Positions 1-12,146 of a stretch of DNA of 64,000 nt are shown piece after piece. Numbering within the stretch: the stretch's first letter is position 1; the number at the start of each line of letters is the position of its first letter. A model generated the notes under the pieces. The model saw only the letters and a list, made by a program, of their open reading frames with translations. It did not search any database and was not told where the DNA came from. The stretch covers positions 5,890,001-5,954,000 of the forward strand of contig NZ_CP063373.1 of NCBI RefSeq assembly GCF_015160855.1, written 5' to 3'. The stretch is from Streptomyces ferrugineus. GTDB taxonomy: Bacteria > Actinomycetota > Actinomycetes > Streptomycetales > Streptomycetaceae. The translations under genes and the position numbers were made by a program.

Positions 1-602
1 ACGATGTAGGTGACGCCGGAGGCGGTGCCGCCGGTCCGCGGGTCGGGTGGGATGCCGAGCGCCTCGGCGGTGGCGTACGACGCCTCGCCGATGATGTCGC
101 GGGGGCCCACGTCGCCGACGACCGCGTACCGCACCCGGTCCCGGTACACGACGGCCGCGACCGAGCCGCCGCGGATGCCGTGGGCGGCGTAGTCCCAGAG
201 GTCGCTCGGGGTGGGCACGACGATGTACGGCAGGTGTTCGGCGCTCAGGTACCGGCCGTCGGACTGCCGAAAGGCCGTCGCCTCGGAGAAGTAGGGATCC
301 GTGCGGTCGTTGCAGTGGTCGGTGGGCTGCCCGTCGCAGTCGATGTCCATGTCGGCCTTCCAGAACACGACGTCGCCCGCCCCGCAGACCGGGATCGTCG
401 CGGGGGCATCGCCGTCGCTGCGATAGCGCCCGTGGGACACGGGGGTGCAGTCCTGGACCTTCGCCAGCAGTTCGGCGGCGCTGACGTCGACCTCGCGGTG
501 CACCTCGGGCCCGTCCTGGGCGGCGGGCGGATCGGGGGGCGGCAGGGTCGGGGCGAGCAGAGCGGCGCCTGCCGCGGCCAGCGTCAGCGACTGGAAGCGC
601 AC
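1..602 (-). CDS. Secreted GH75 chitosanase, 3' end cut off by window
   Basis: Translating the minus strand from a GTG at 602-600 gives a short hydrophobic leader rich in Leu and Ala (signal peptide), then a GH75-type chitosanase domain. Recognisable motifs are FWKADMDIDCDGQ with its paired cysteines, LPYIVVPTPSDLWDY, GGSVAAVVYRDRVRYAVVGD and DIIGEASYATAEALGI, all hallmarks of the Streptomyces GH75 family. The enzyme would be exported and hydrolyse chitosan to oligosaccharides. A purine-rich RBS (GAGAGGG) sits about 9 bases before the GTG. About 200 residues are visible and the C-terminus lies left of base 1. It is divergent from the fibronectin III lipoprotein at 1053, with a DasR-like operator candidate in the gap. 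Confidence 0.88.
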   Translation of the reverse strand, partial: MRFQSLTLAAAGAALLAPTLPPPDPPAAQDGPEVHREVDVSAAELLAKVQDCTPVSHGRYRSDGDAPATIPVCGAGDVVFWKADMDIDCDGQPTDHCNDRTDPYFSEATAFRQSDGRYLSAEHLPYIVVPTPSDLWDYAAHGIRGGSVAAVVYRDRVRYAVVGDVGPRDIIGEASYATAEALGIPPDPRTGGTASGVTYI

Positions 603-1052
603 GATCAGGAACCCTCTCGCCGGGGACGCCGGCGGACACGCAGCGGGGCGGCGACGAACTCCCGGGCCGCCCCGTATACCGGCGTTTGGATCATGCTGCC
701 ACTCCAGAGGGGCAAATGGCGCACACCCCGGCGACACGACGTCGGCCCCCGGACTCCCCGCCAGGGGCCGGGGGCCCGAGCCCGCGCCGGACCCCGGCCC
801 GCCGACCACCCGCGTCCGGCGCCGGATCAGCGACGACAGCGGCCCGCGCCGGGCGGCACGAACTCCCCCTCTCCCAGGGAGAGTTCGGCCGCGAGGAGCT
901 TCAGCATACGTAATCCTCCGGGCGCATCACCAACGGCCGGCGGGCATCGACGACCGGCGGGTTCCCCGGCACCCGCCCTCTTGATGTGACCGCGTCAGCG
1001 CGTCATATTGGTCCGGACCATTCCCGCGAGGCCGCCCCCGGGAGGCAGAGTC
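603..1052. other. 450-bp intergenic gap, regulatory
   Basis: I see no convincing gene between the divergent chitosanase and the fibronectin III lipoprotein. The gap holds a short inverted repeat at 869-883 (CTCTCCC-A-GGGAGAG) and a perfect 12-bp palindrome at 1009-1020 listed separately. Open frames crossing it have base composition unlike their neighbours and no recognisable protein. Confidence 0.6.
1009..1020. promoter_or_regulatory. DasR-like (dre) operator candidate
   Basis: TGGTCCGGACCA is a perfect 12-bp palindrome. It matches the TGGTCTAGACCA core of DasR responsive elements and resembles the TGGTCCAGACCT repeats of Streptomyces chitinase promoters. It lies 33 bp before the lipoprotein start and between that gene and a divergent chitosanase. 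This fits control by aminosugar catabolites, but binding is inferred from the motif and context only. Confidence 0.5.
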
Positions 1053-2033
1053 GTGCGACGTGTTCTCGTTCTCGTTTCCGCCGTCTGCGCGGCGTCGGCG
1101 CTGCTCTCGTCCTGTGCTTGGGGCGGGCCGGACGGGGACGGCGGCGGACGGCTGCCCGGGGCGCCCACCGGTGTCACGGCCGACGCGGGCAGTGCGACCA
1201 GCGTGCATGTCATGTGGAACGCGGTCTCGGCGGATCGCGGCATCCGGGTCTACGAGGTGTATCGCGGCCCTACAAAGGTCAAGGAAGTCACGGGCTCGGA
1301 GCACATGGTGGATGTCACCATGCTCAAGCCGTCCACCTCCTATGCGTTCAGCGTGCGGGCCCGTGACACGGATGGGCGCCTCGGGCCGCCCAGCAAGGTG
1401 GTCCGGGCGACCACTCCGGCGGCCGTGGCCGCCGACAACGAGGCCCCTGCGCCACCGGGGAAGGCCACGGCCCGTGCGGTCGGCAGCCGCGCGGTCCAGC
1501 TGTCGTGGACGGCCGCGACGGACGACCGGGATGTGGTGTCGTACGACATCCATCAGGGCGACACAAAGATCCACAGTGTGGGCGGGAACCAGACGGCGAC
1601 CGTGGTCACCGGGCTGAGGCCGGGCACCCGTTACTCGTTCACCGTCCGGGCGCGGGACGCCGCCGACAACCTCTCCCCGCCCACGGCGGCCGTCCGGCTC
1701 GCCACCCCCGGCACCGACGACGGACGCGGCACCGCGCCCAGCGGGTTCCGGGCCACGACCCATCGCGCGGACGGGGCGTACCACCTCGACCTGAGCTGGG
1801 TGCCGCCACGCGTCGACGGTGTCGTCACCGAGTACCGGATCGAGCTCGACGGCCGTACGGCGACCTCGCTGGTGTACGGCGCGAGCCCGCCTCGCGAGCG
1901 GGCCACGTACAGCTTCTACCTGGGCCCGGAGCGCGGCGTGAGCCACCGGGTGCGGATCCGGGGCAGGCTGCCGGACGGCACCTGGGGCGGCTTCTCGGCG
2001 GAGGAGACGGTGACCACCGGCGAGCGGGGCTGA
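1053..2033 (+). CDS. Lipoprotein with three fibronectin type III domains
   Basis: A 326-residue protein. The GTG at 1053 is chosen because GGAGG lies just upstream and it yields a type II signal peptide with lipobox LSSC near residue 20. Three fibronectin III repeats follow (about residues 33-115, 125-215 and 225-320), each with the Tyr-x-Phe-x-Val-Arg-Ala type strand (YAFSVRARD, YSFTVRARD, HRVRIRG). There is no catalytic domain, so it may be a surface-tethered binding or adhesion module. Its position beside a chitosanase and a DasR-like site hints at a chitin/chitosan connection, which is inference. An in-frame GTG at 1008 would overlap the operator and lacks the good RBS. Confidence 0.8.
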   Translation: MRRVLVLVSAVCAASALLSSCAWGGPDGDGGGRLPGAPTGVTADAGSATSVHVMWNAVSADRGIRVYEVYRGPTKVKEVTGSEHMVDVTMLKPSTSYAFSVRARDTDGRLGPPSKVVRATTPAAVAADNEAPAPPGKATARAVGSRAVQLSWTAATDDRDVVSYDIHQGDTKIHSVGGNQTATVVTGLRPGTRYSFTVRARDAADNLSPPTAAVRLATPGTDDGRGTAPSGFRATTHRADGAYHLDLSWVPPRVDGVVTEYRIELDGRTATSLVYGASPPRERATYSFYLGPERGVSHRVRIRGRLPDGTWGGFSAEETVTTGERG

Positions 2034-2200
2034 CATCGGGTCCGTTGTCCCCCTGGTGCAGCAGCGTGTCACCTGTCCGGGCGACGCCCGCATGCGGGCC
2101 GGCCCCGGGGCGCGTTGGCTTCCCCTGAGGCAGCACGGGCGTACCCGACCCTCGGCGGCGCAACGGACGTACCGCCGACCGTGCCGCCGGAGGGCATCAC

Positions 2201-2740
2201 ATGCGCAACTCATCGCTCTTCCTCCGCACGGGCCTGACCGTGGCAGCCGCCTCCGCTCTCCCCCTCTTCGCGGCCGCCGTACCGGCCGCCGCGCAGTCGG
2301 GGATCTCCGTGAGCACCACCGGGTCCACGGTCTCCGTCACGACCAAGTCGTGCACGAACGTCAACGGCAGCTGGGGCACCGCCTCGCTGCTCACCAGCAG
2401 CCAGGCGAACTTCTCGCAGGGGCGTCAGGTCTCCCTGTCGGGGACGAGCGCGCTGCAGTCGGCGGCCTGGTCGAACGTGCGCGCGGGCACGTACACCGTC
2501 ATCGTCATCTGCTCCAACGGCACGACCGCGGGCACCCAGTCGGTCGTCGTCTCCGGCCCCTCCCCCACGCGCACGATCTCCGCCACGGCCACGCCGTCGC
2601 GCGGTGTCATGGGCGGCATGGGCGGAGGCTCACGGGACTACGGCACCCTGACCCTGGTGGGCGGCGGTGTACTGGTGGGCACGGGTGCCGTGGTCACGGC
2701 CCTGTACCTGCGCCGCAAGTCGAAGCCGTACCGGCTCTGA
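2201..2740 (+). CDS. Small secreted protein anchored by a C-terminal membrane segment
   Basis: 179 residues, ATG with GGAGG upstream. An N-terminal signal peptide ends near AAVPAAAQS. A Ser/Thr-rich extracellular domain of about 100 residues with two cysteines follows, then a Gly-rich linker. A hydrophobic segment (LTLVGGGVLVGTGAVVTALYL) precedes a basic tail, RRKSKP, typical of a stop-transfer anchor. No enzyme motif is visible. It resembles small cell-surface proteins common in Streptomyces whose function is not established. Transcription could continue from the lipoprotein gene 167 bp upstream, but that spacing also allows a separate promoter. Confidence 0.75.
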   Translation: MRNSSLFLRTGLTVAAASALPLFAAAVPAAAQSGISVSTTGSTVSVTTKSCTNVNGSWGTASLLTSSQANFSQGRQVSLSGTSALQSAAWSNVRAGTYTVIVICSNGTTAGTQSVVVSGPSPTRTISATATPSRGVMGGMGGGSRDYGTLTLVGGGVLVGTGAVVTALYLRRKSKPYRL

Positions 2741-2788
2741 GGGGGCATCGCGGCAACGAGCCGACGGCCGTCGTACACGGCCCTCGCC

Positions 2789-3340
2789 TCACGCCCTTTC
2801 GGGACCGGGCAGTTCGGCGAACTCCTCCAGCGCCCCGGTGAGCCACTGGATCCAGAAGGTCTCCAGATCGATGCCCGCGCGCAGCACCAGGTGCCGCAGC
2901 CGGTCCTGCGAGCTGTCCCTGCCGGGCGGGAAGTCGCGCTTGTCGATCTCCTGGTACTCGGCCAACTGCCGCTGGTGCAGCTCCAGATGGCGGCGCAGAT
3001 CGGCCTCGATGCCCTCGGTCCCCACGACGGCCGCGGCGCGCATCCGCAGCAGCAGCGTGTCGCGGTGCGGCTTCGGGTCCTGGGACGCGCCGGTCCAGCG
3101 GGCCAGTTCGGCGCGGCCCGCGGGCAGGACCTCGTAGCTCTTCTTCTGCCCACGGGCCGGCTGCCGCGACGGCAGGGTCCGGATGAACCCCTCGGCCTCC
3201 AGTTTTCCCAGCTCGCGATAGATCTGCTGATGTGTCGCCGACCAGAAGTACCCGATCGACTTGTCGAAGCGACGGGTCAGCTCCAGCCCCGAGGACGGCT
3301 TTTCCAGCAGGGCGGTGAGGATCGCGTGCGGGAGTGACAT
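2789..3340 (-). CDS. PadR-family transcriptional regulator
   Basis: 183 residues. The N-terminal winged helix is typical of PadR (MSLPHAILTALLEKPSSGLELTRRFDKS, shown in part), with the Trp-Ser-Ala-Thr-His-Gln-Gln-Ile-Tyr-Arg-Glu-Leu recognition region at about 33-44. A C-terminal helical PadR_C dimerisation domain follows. It lies 71 bp downstream of the FadH-like gene on the same strand and is probably cotranscribed with it. PadR proteins usually repress their own or neighbouring genes in response to small aromatic or lipophilic ligands, and the ligand is unknown here. Confidence 0.88.
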   Translation of the reverse strand: MSLPHAILTALLEKPSSGLELTRRFDKSIGYFWSATHQQIYRELGKLEAEGFIRTLPSRQPARGQKKSYEVLPAGRAELARWTGASQDPKPHRDTLLLRMRAAAVVGTEGIEADLRRHLELHQRQLAEYQEIDKRDFPPGRDSSQDRLRHLVLRAGIDLETFWIQWLTGALEEFAELPGPERA

Positions 3341-3373
3341 GGAGTAATCCTAGGGACGGCCCTCAGGGCCTTC

Positions 3374-3411
3374 GCAGTGCCTGAACCGTCGCTGCAGTGC
3401 CTGAACCGTCG

Positions 3412-3413
<2 letters not shown>
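3374..3413. repeat. 20-bp perfect tandem duplication at the 3' end of fadH
   Basis: Two identical head-to-tail 20-bp units (3374-3393 and 3394-3413, beginning GCAGTGCCTG). The second unit touches the TAG stop of the FadH-like gene (3412-3414), so the duplication only lengthens the fadH-padR spacer. It looks like a recent slippage or duplication event. Confidence 0.85.
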
Positions 3414-6714
<3,301 letters not shown>

Positions 6715-6720
6715 TCACGC

Positions 6721-7089
6721 TCACCGGCTCTCCAGCACCACATGCAGCTCCCGCTCCTGGTCGCCCGAGGCCGAGGCGAGGTCGTGGACGGTGAACAGGG
6801 AGTCCAGCGTCGTACGGAGCCGTTCGATGGCCCAGTAGCCGCCCTGGGCGTCGGCCTCGACGGACGACGAGAGCCGGGCGGGCGGCGGGCACTCGTGCGC
6901 GTCCGTCACCTCGAACGTGCCGAGCCACACCATCGGGCGCGTCTCATGCAGCTGCTGCGGCACGTCCTCGGGGCCCCGGTCGGACTCGAAGCACGTGCAC
7001 AGCGCGTCGAACACGATCCGGGCGTCTTCCTTGCTGCATCCGCTGATCTCGACGGACACGGGCTCCTCGTGCAGTCGTTCACGATCCAT
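6721..7089 (-). CDS. Small conserved-looking protein of unknown function
   Basis: 122 residues, ATG at 7089 with GAGGAG upstream. The protein is acidic, with an alternating beta/alpha pattern. VSVEISGCSKEDARIVFDAL is followed by a Cys-x-Cys-type pair and a Trp-containing strand, and it ends with ELHVVLES. There is no signal peptide or membrane segment, so it is cytoplasmic. I recognise no family. Neighbours are a convergent peptidase and, 122 bp upstream on the same strand, a secreted protein gene. Confidence 0.68.
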   Translation of the reverse strand: MDRERLHEEPVSVEISGCSKEDARIVFDALCTCFESDRGPEDVPQQLHETRPMVWLGTFEVTDAHECPPPARLSSSVEADAQGGYWAIERLRTTLDSLFTVHDLASASGDQERELHVVLESR

Positions 7090-7211
7090 CGTGATCGCTC
7101 CTCTCGTGGCCGCACCGCGGAACCACGGGTAGCCCGCGGATCCGGACCCCAACCCCAAGAAAAGCACCACGCGCGCCGGAGCACTACCGGCGGCGCCCTC
7201 CGGCCCGTGTC

Positions 7212-8084
7212 TCAGCCGCGCGTGAACCGGTACGTCTTGCTGTCGGTCAGCACGCAGAAGCCCGGCGAGAGGACGATCACGCGCAGGGTGCCGGTACGGC
7301 GGTCGTAGTCGATGCCCTCGGTCTCGAACTCGCCCGAGCAGGAGCTGCGCAGCGGGAGCTGACGCAAGGCCGTGACGTGGCCGGTCACGTCGGACGAGCC
7401 GGGCTCTGCGGAGAGGTCGATCTGCAGCAGCGGCTTGGTCATGCCGAAGAGCGTGCCCGCGGGGTCGTCGGAGGAGCACAGCAGGGTCCTGGCATCGAGG
7501 AAGTCGCAGCCCTGCACGTCGCGTACGGCGTGGTCGAGCCGGATGCTGGAGGTCCAGGGGAGGTTCGCCGAGGGCGAGGTGCCGGCGTTGACGCCGGGCG
7601 TCGGGTGGACCAGCAGTCGGGTCATGGTGCCCCACTCGCCGGACACCATCCACTGGCCGCGGGGCGTGACGGCGACGAAGGAGTTGTTCAGCGCCTCCCC
7701 GGAGCCCAGCGTGTGCACGTACTCCGACCAGGTCCCGTCCGGCGCCTGCACCCGGAACATCTTCGCGGTGCCCGAGTCCGCCTGGTACGGCTCGATGTAG
7801 TAGCCGTTGTAGGAGGCGTCGGGGTCACCCACATGGTTCCAGCCACGGCTGCTCACCGAGGCGGGGATGGTGCCGATGCCGGTGTAGCGGTTGGGGCTGT
7901 TCGCCGGGACCTCCACGGAGGTCAGGCCCTGGCTCTCGGTCAGCGGGTTGGCGCGGTCGGAGCCGACCTCCGTCCAGGTGTCGGCGGCCTGCGCGTGCGC
8001 CGCGGTGGACAGCACGGCTGCGGAGGCGAGGGCGACGAGGCCGGTGACAACCGCGTGACAACGTTGCCGGGCGCGCAGGGCCAT
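7212..8084 (-). CDS. Secreted protein, beta-rich, unknown function
   Basis: 290 residues, ATG at 8084 with GAGGAG about 9 bases away. A clear signal peptide runs to about residue 33 (cut near AHAQA-AD). The mature part is beta-strand rich with repeated Trp/Gly motifs, and four cysteines that could form two disulfides (QGCDF, LLCSS, SSCSG, GFCVL). Phrases such as GIDYDRRTGTLRVIVLSPG look like beta-propeller or lectin-like blades. No catalytic signature is visible. It is divergent from the SpoIIE phosphatase across about 270 bp. Confidence 0.75.
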   Translation of the reverse strand: MALRARQRCHAVVTGLVALASAAVLSTAAHAQAADTWTEVGSDRANPLTESQGLTSVEVPANSPNRYTGIGTIPASVSSRGWNHVGDPDASYNGYYIEPYQADSGTAKMFRVQAPDGTWSEYVHTLGSGEALNNSFVAVTPRGQWMVSGEWGTMTRLLVHPTPGVNAGTSPSANLPWTSSIRLDHAVRDVQGCDFLDARTLLCSSDDPAGTLFGMTKPLLQIDLSAEPGSSDVTGHVTALRQLPLRSSCSGEFETEGIDYDRRTGTLRVIVLSPGFCVLTDSKTYRFTRG

Positions 8085-8356
8085 GGGAGCGACTCCTCGG
8101 GGGGGGTGGGTGCGTGTCGGCGGACAGTCTGGCGGTCGAGATGTAGTCATGTACAGACCAAGACGGCGAACGTCGGCTGTCTGTTCGGCCACAGTCGCGT
8201 GCCCCGCTGCTGACTTCGGCGGACGCCCGCCGCCGTGTTGAGGGATGGTGGAGGTGAGCGACCGAGGGGGCCGGGAGACGGTTGAACGCGGTAGAACAAG
8301 GGGAGTCGGCACGGGGGAACGGCGTGCCGCGACAATGGGCGAAGGCGGTGCGTGGC

Positions 8357-10435
8357 ATGTCTCCAGCCGAACCTCCCGTCGCCGAGGGCGACGAGCCGGT
8401 GCGCGGACCGGTGGGTCCGAGTGGGCTGCTCGACGTGCTCGGCGTGGCCTCGGTGGTGCTGGACACCGAGGGGCGCATCGTGCTGTGGAGCCCCCAGGCG
8501 GAGGAGCTCTTCGGCTACTCGGCGCAGGAGGCGCTGGGCCAGTACGCCGCCCGGATCATGGTGCACGAGCAGCATCTGGACCTGGTCGTGAAGCTGTTCT
8601 CCGATGTCATGGAGACCGGTGAGGGGTGGGCCGGGGCGTTCCCGATCCGGCGCAAGGACGGCGGCACGCGCCTGGTGGAGTTCCGCAACATGCGGCTCCT
8701 TGACGACCAGGGCGACATCTACGCGCTGGGCCTGTGCGCCGACCAGTCGACGGTCCGCCGGCTGGAGCGGGACGTCGCGCTGTCGACGCGCACCATCGCA
8801 CAGGCCCCGGTGGGCCTCGCCGTCCTCGACACCGAGCTGCGCTACGTCTCGGTCAACCCCGCGCTGGCCCGGCTCAACGGCATCCCCGCCGAGGACCACA
8901 TCGGCCGTACGCCGCGCGAGCTGCTGCCGGGCGTCGACGCCGACGCCATCGAGGCGGCCCTGCGCGCGGTGCTCAGGACCGGTGAACCGATCATCAACCA
9001 GCGCATCGTGGGCCGGACACCGGCCGATCCGGACCGGGAGCACTACTGGTCCATCTCGCTCTACCGGCTGGAGGACACGGCCGGGACGGTGCTCGGCGTG
9101 GCCGGGATGGCCGTGGACATCACCGACCAGCACCGGGCCGCAGTCGAGGCCGAGACGGCACGGCGGCGCCTGGCGCTCATCGCCGACGCCTCCGCGCGGA
9201 TCGGCACCACGCTGGAGCTGGAGATCACGGCGCACGAGCTGGCCGACGTCGCCGTACCGGAGCTCGCCGACGTCGCGGCCGTCGACCTGCTCGAATCCGT
9301 GGTGGAGGGCAGACGCAGCACCCTCGGCCCCTCCGAGCCGGCGGTGATCCGCGCCCTGGCCGTCCAGTCCGACCACGTCACGGTGGCCCTCGCCGCCGCC
9401 GACCAGCCGGGCGAGGTCGCCCGCTACGGACCGGACCGCCTGGTCACCGAGTGCGTGCGCACGGGCAGCCCCGTGTTGGTCACCCGGGTCGAGGAGAAGG
9501 ACCTGCCGCGGATCGCCCGCTCCCCCGAGGCCGCCGTGCAGCTGGAGCGCGCGGGCGTGCACTCCTATCTGGCGGTGCCGCTGATCGCGCGCGGCGAGGT
9601 GCTCGGCGCCCTCGACCTCAAACGCACCCGCAATCCGCTGCCGTTCAGCGAGGACGACCTGCTGCTCGCCCGGGAACTCGCCGCCCGCGCGGCCGTGCAG
9701 ATCGACAACGCCCGCTGGTACCAGAACGCCCGCGACACCGCCCTCACCCTGCAGCGCAGCCTGCTGCCCAGCCATCCTCCGGTGACCGGCGGTCTGGAGG
9801 TCGCCTCCCGCTACCAGCCCGCGGGCGCCAGCGCCGAGGTCGGCGGCGACTGGTTCGACGTGATCCCACTGGAGGGCGGCAAGACCGCGCTCGTCGTCGG
9901 CGACGTGATGGGCAGCGGCATCGACGCCGCCACGACCATGGGCCGACTGCGCACCGCGACGCACACCCTGGCATCCCTCGACCTCGAACCTGCCCGGCTC
10001 CTGGAACACCTCGACAAGATCACCGAGGGCCTCGACCACTCCATCGCCACCTGCGTCTACGCCGTCTACGACCCTCAGTTGCAACTGTGCCGGATCGCCA
10101 ACGCCGGCCACCTGCCGCCCGCCCGCGTCCGCCCCGGGCACACCCCGGAACTCCTCGAACTGCCCACCGGAGTACCGCTGGGCGTCGGCGGCGTCGCCTT
10201 CTCCACGACGACCGTCGACCTCGAACCGGGCGACCAGCTGGTCTTCTACACCGACGGGCTCGTCGAGACCCGTCAACACCCGCTCGACGAGCGCCTGGAC
10301 GCGCTCCTGGAGCTCCTCGACGACCCCGACCGGCCGCTGGAGGAGTGCTGCGACCTCCTCCTGCGCACCCTGCACCGGCCCGACAACTCCGACGACGTGG
10401 CGCTGCTCATCGCGCGCGTGCTGCCCCCGAGTTGA
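8357..10435 (+). CDS. PAS-PAS-GAF-SpoIIE protein phosphatase (RsbU-like)
   Basis: 692 residues from the ATG at 8357. Two PAS domains come first (about 25-135 and 145-255, each with an ...L.D..G.I..W/N..A pattern), then a GAF domain (about 275-430, ending FSEDDLLLARELAARAAVQIDNA). A C-terminal PP2C-type SpoIIE phosphatase follows, with the metal-binding Asp motifs VGGDWFDVIPL, VVGDVMGSGIDAA and YTDGLVETR and the NSDDVALLI ending. It would dephosphorylate an anti-anti-sigma factor in response to a PAS/GAF-sensed signal. No anti-sigma or antagonist gene is adjacent, so the partner is elsewhere. In-frame TTG 8282 and GTG 8348 are alternative starts. Confidence 0.9.
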   Translation: MSPAEPPVAEGDEPVRGPVGPSGLLDVLGVASVVLDTEGRIVLWSPQAEELFGYSAQEALGQYAARIMVHEQHLDLVVKLFSDVMETGEGWAGAFPIRRKDGGTRLVEFRNMRLLDDQGDIYALGLCADQSTVRRLERDVALSTRTIAQAPVGLAVLDTELRYVSVNPALARLNGIPAEDHIGRTPRELLPGVDADAIEAALRAVLRTGEPIINQRIVGRTPADPDREHYWSISLYRLEDTAGTVLGVAGMAVDITDQHRAAVEAETARRRLALIADASARIGTTLELEITAHELADVAVPELADVAAVDLLESVVEGRRSTLGPSEPAVIRALAVQSDHVTVALAAADQPGEVARYGPDRLVTECVRTGSPVLVTRVEEKDLPRIARSPEAAVQLERAGVHSYLAVPLIARGEVLGALDLKRTRNPLPFSEDDLLLARELAARAAVQIDNARWYQNARDTALTLQRSLLPSHPPVTGGLEVASRYQPAGASAEVGGDWFDVIPLEGGKTALVVGDVMGSGIDAATTMGRLRTATHTLASLDLEPARLLEHLDKITEGLDHSIATCVYAVYDPQLQLCRIANAGHLPPARVRPGHTPELLELPTGVPLGVGGVAFSTTTVDLEPGDQLVFYTDGLVETRQHPLDERLDALLELLDDPDRPLEECCDLLLRTLHRPDNSDDVALLIARVLPPS

Positions 10436-10571
10436 CCGCCCCGGTACCGGCGGCGACAGGGCGGGCCCGTTTTCACAGGAACTGATTACCCGTTCCTTAC
10501 CGTCCGCGACCCACAATCACAGCAAGGCATGGCATGGGGATGCCGGGTGCCGTGACCGATGGGAGCGAGCG

Positions 10572-11324
10572 GTGACACACGATCCGGATCACGCACACGA
10601 CGCCGGCGGCGAGCCGGCCGGCGGAGACTTCGAGGTGCTCACGGGGCCGGGCGGCCCGGAGCGCGACCCCGCGCGGGGCAACGCGCTGCGGGGGCTGCGG
10701 CAGCGGCAGTCCGTCCGCGCCCGGGCGGTGACCGCGGCGGCCACGGTGGCCGTCCTGGCCCTCGGCGGCACGGTCGCCTACGCCGCGACCTCGTCGGGCT
10801 CCGGCGAGGGGGCCTCGCCCGCGGCCTCCGGGTCGGCGTCGCCGGACAGCCCTGGCGAACGGCACGGGCCCGGCTGGTGGTTCGGGCACGGCGGAGGCGG
10901 CGGCGTCCACGGCGAGTCGACCGTCAAGGATCCCGACAGCGACGAGTGGGTCGTACGGACCTGGCAGCGCGGCACCATCGACAAGGTGGACGGCGACCAG
11001 GTCACGGTCAAGAGCGAGGACGGCGCCGCGTGGACCTGGACCGTCGGCTCGGACACCACCGTCCGGCACTTCGGGGACGAGGGCTCCTCCGGTGCCGGTG
11101 ACCTCAGGAAGGGCGAGGACATCTACGTCGTCGGCACGCGGTCCGACGACGACACCAGGACGGCCTCCCGGGTGCTGGCGGGCGACTGGGACGAGTGGAA
11201 GAAGGACCGGGGCGCGGAGCGCGGGCCGGGCGAGTGGCGGGGCGGCCTCCCCGGGCCGCGGCACTGGGACTGGCGGAACCCCGACCCCTCCGCGAGCCCT
11301 TCGAAGAGCGGCGCGTCGACCTGA
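10572..11324 (+). CDS. Membrane-anchored DUF5666-type protein
   Basis: 250 residues, GTG start with GGGAG about 8 bases upstream. A disordered acidic N-terminus precedes one membrane segment (about 50-72, AVTAAATVAVLALGGTVAYA). A Gly/His-rich linker leads to an extracellular beta domain, about 125-205. Strands such as GTIDKVDGDQVTVKSEDGAAWTW and EDIYVVGTRSDD resemble DUF5666/OB-like folds. The C-terminus is low in complexity. The promoter region 10436-10571 is its own, following the phosphatase on the same strand. Function is unknown. Confidence 0.78.
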   Translation: MTHDPDHAHDAGGEPAGGDFEVLTGPGGPERDPARGNALRGLRQRQSVRARAVTAAATVAVLALGGTVAYAATSSGSGEGASPAASGSASPDSPGERHGPGWWFGHGGGGGVHGESTVKDPDSDEWVVRTWQRGTIDKVDGDQVTVKSEDGAAWTWTVGSDTTVRHFGDEGSSGAGDLRKGEDIYVVGTRSDDDTRTASRVLAGDWDEWKKDRGAERGPGEWRGGLPGPRHWDWRNPDPSASPSKSGAST

Positions 11325-12146
11325 TCACGGCCGGCTGAGACCGACCACGACCGTCGTGTACAGCTCCTCGGAGACGACCAGACGCGCCGACAGTCCACTG
11401 TCGGTGAAGGCGTCCAGGGCGGTCGGCGCCTGGCGTTCGCTCGTCTCGACCAGCAGGCAGCCGCCGGGCGCCAGCCAGTGGGGCGCCTCGGCGACCACCC
11501 GGCGCAGGACGTCCAGGCCGTCCGGACCGCCGTCGAGGGCGCCACGTGGCTCGTGGTCGCGGGCCTCCGGGGGCAGCAGCCCGACTTCGTCGCTGGGTAC
11601 GTACGGCACGTTCGCCGCGAGGATGCCGACCCGACCGCGCAGGCTGCCGGGGAGTGCCTCGAACAGATCGCCCGCGTGCACGTGACCGCCGTACGGGGCC
11701 ACGTTGCGGCGGGCGCAGCGCACGGCTGCCGGGTCGATGTCGGCCGCGTGCAGCTCGACCCGGCCGGGTGCGCCGAGTGCGGCGGCCAGGGCCGCGCCGA
11801 CGGCGCCCGAGCCACAGCACAGGTCCACGACCACGGCCGCGTCGGGTGCGAGGGCGAGGGCCTGCTCGACCAGGAACTCGGTACGGCGGCGGGGTACGAA
11901 GACGTCGGGTTCGACGGCTATGCGCAGCCCGCGGAACTCGGCCCAGCCGACGACGAGTTCGAGGGGCAGGCCGGTGATGCGCCGGTCCACCATGGCGGCC
12001 AGCTCGTCCGGGGTGCGGGCGGTGGCCAGGATCAGCCGGGCCTCGTCCTCGGCGAAGACACAGCCGGCGGCGCGCAGCGCGGCCACGACGGCGTCGGGCG
12101 AGAGCGGCGACGGGGAGGACGGCGAGGAAGCAGACAGAGGGGGCAT
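11325..12146 (-). CDS. PrmC/HemK-like N5-glutamine methyltransferase family protein
   Basis: 273 residues. An N-terminal helical substrate domain is followed by a class I SAM-binding fold with VVDLCCGSGAVGAALAAA (motif I), HAADIDPAA (motif II) and AANVPYVP. Canonical PrmC has NPPY at the catalytic loop, whereas this protein reads N-V-P-Y. That variant is seen in PrmC-related methyltransferases of actinomycetes. It probably methylates a protein glutamine, but it is unlikely to be the main release-factor enzyme. It starts at ATG 12146 and ends 1 bp beyond the convergent DUF5666 gene. Confidence 0.85.
   Translation of the reverse strand: MPPLSASSPSSPSPLSPDAVVAALRAAGCVFAEDEARLILATARTPDELAAMVDRRITGLPLELVVGWAEFRGLRIAVEPDVFVPRRRTEFLVEQALALAPDAAVVVDLCCGSGAVGAALAAALGAPGRVELHAADIDPAAVRCARRNVAPYGGHVHAGDLFEALPGSLRGRVGILAANVPYVPSDEVGLLPPEARDHEPRGALDGGPDGLDVLRRVVAEAPHWLAPGGCLLVETSERQAPTALDAFTDSGLSARLVVSEELYTTVVVGLSRP

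Noticed and set aside
8147..10516. A 789-codon minus-strand open frame opposite the SpoIIE phosphatase
   Set aside because: Same shadow effect. The PAS, GAF and SpoIIE motifs on the plus strand settle the real coding strand.
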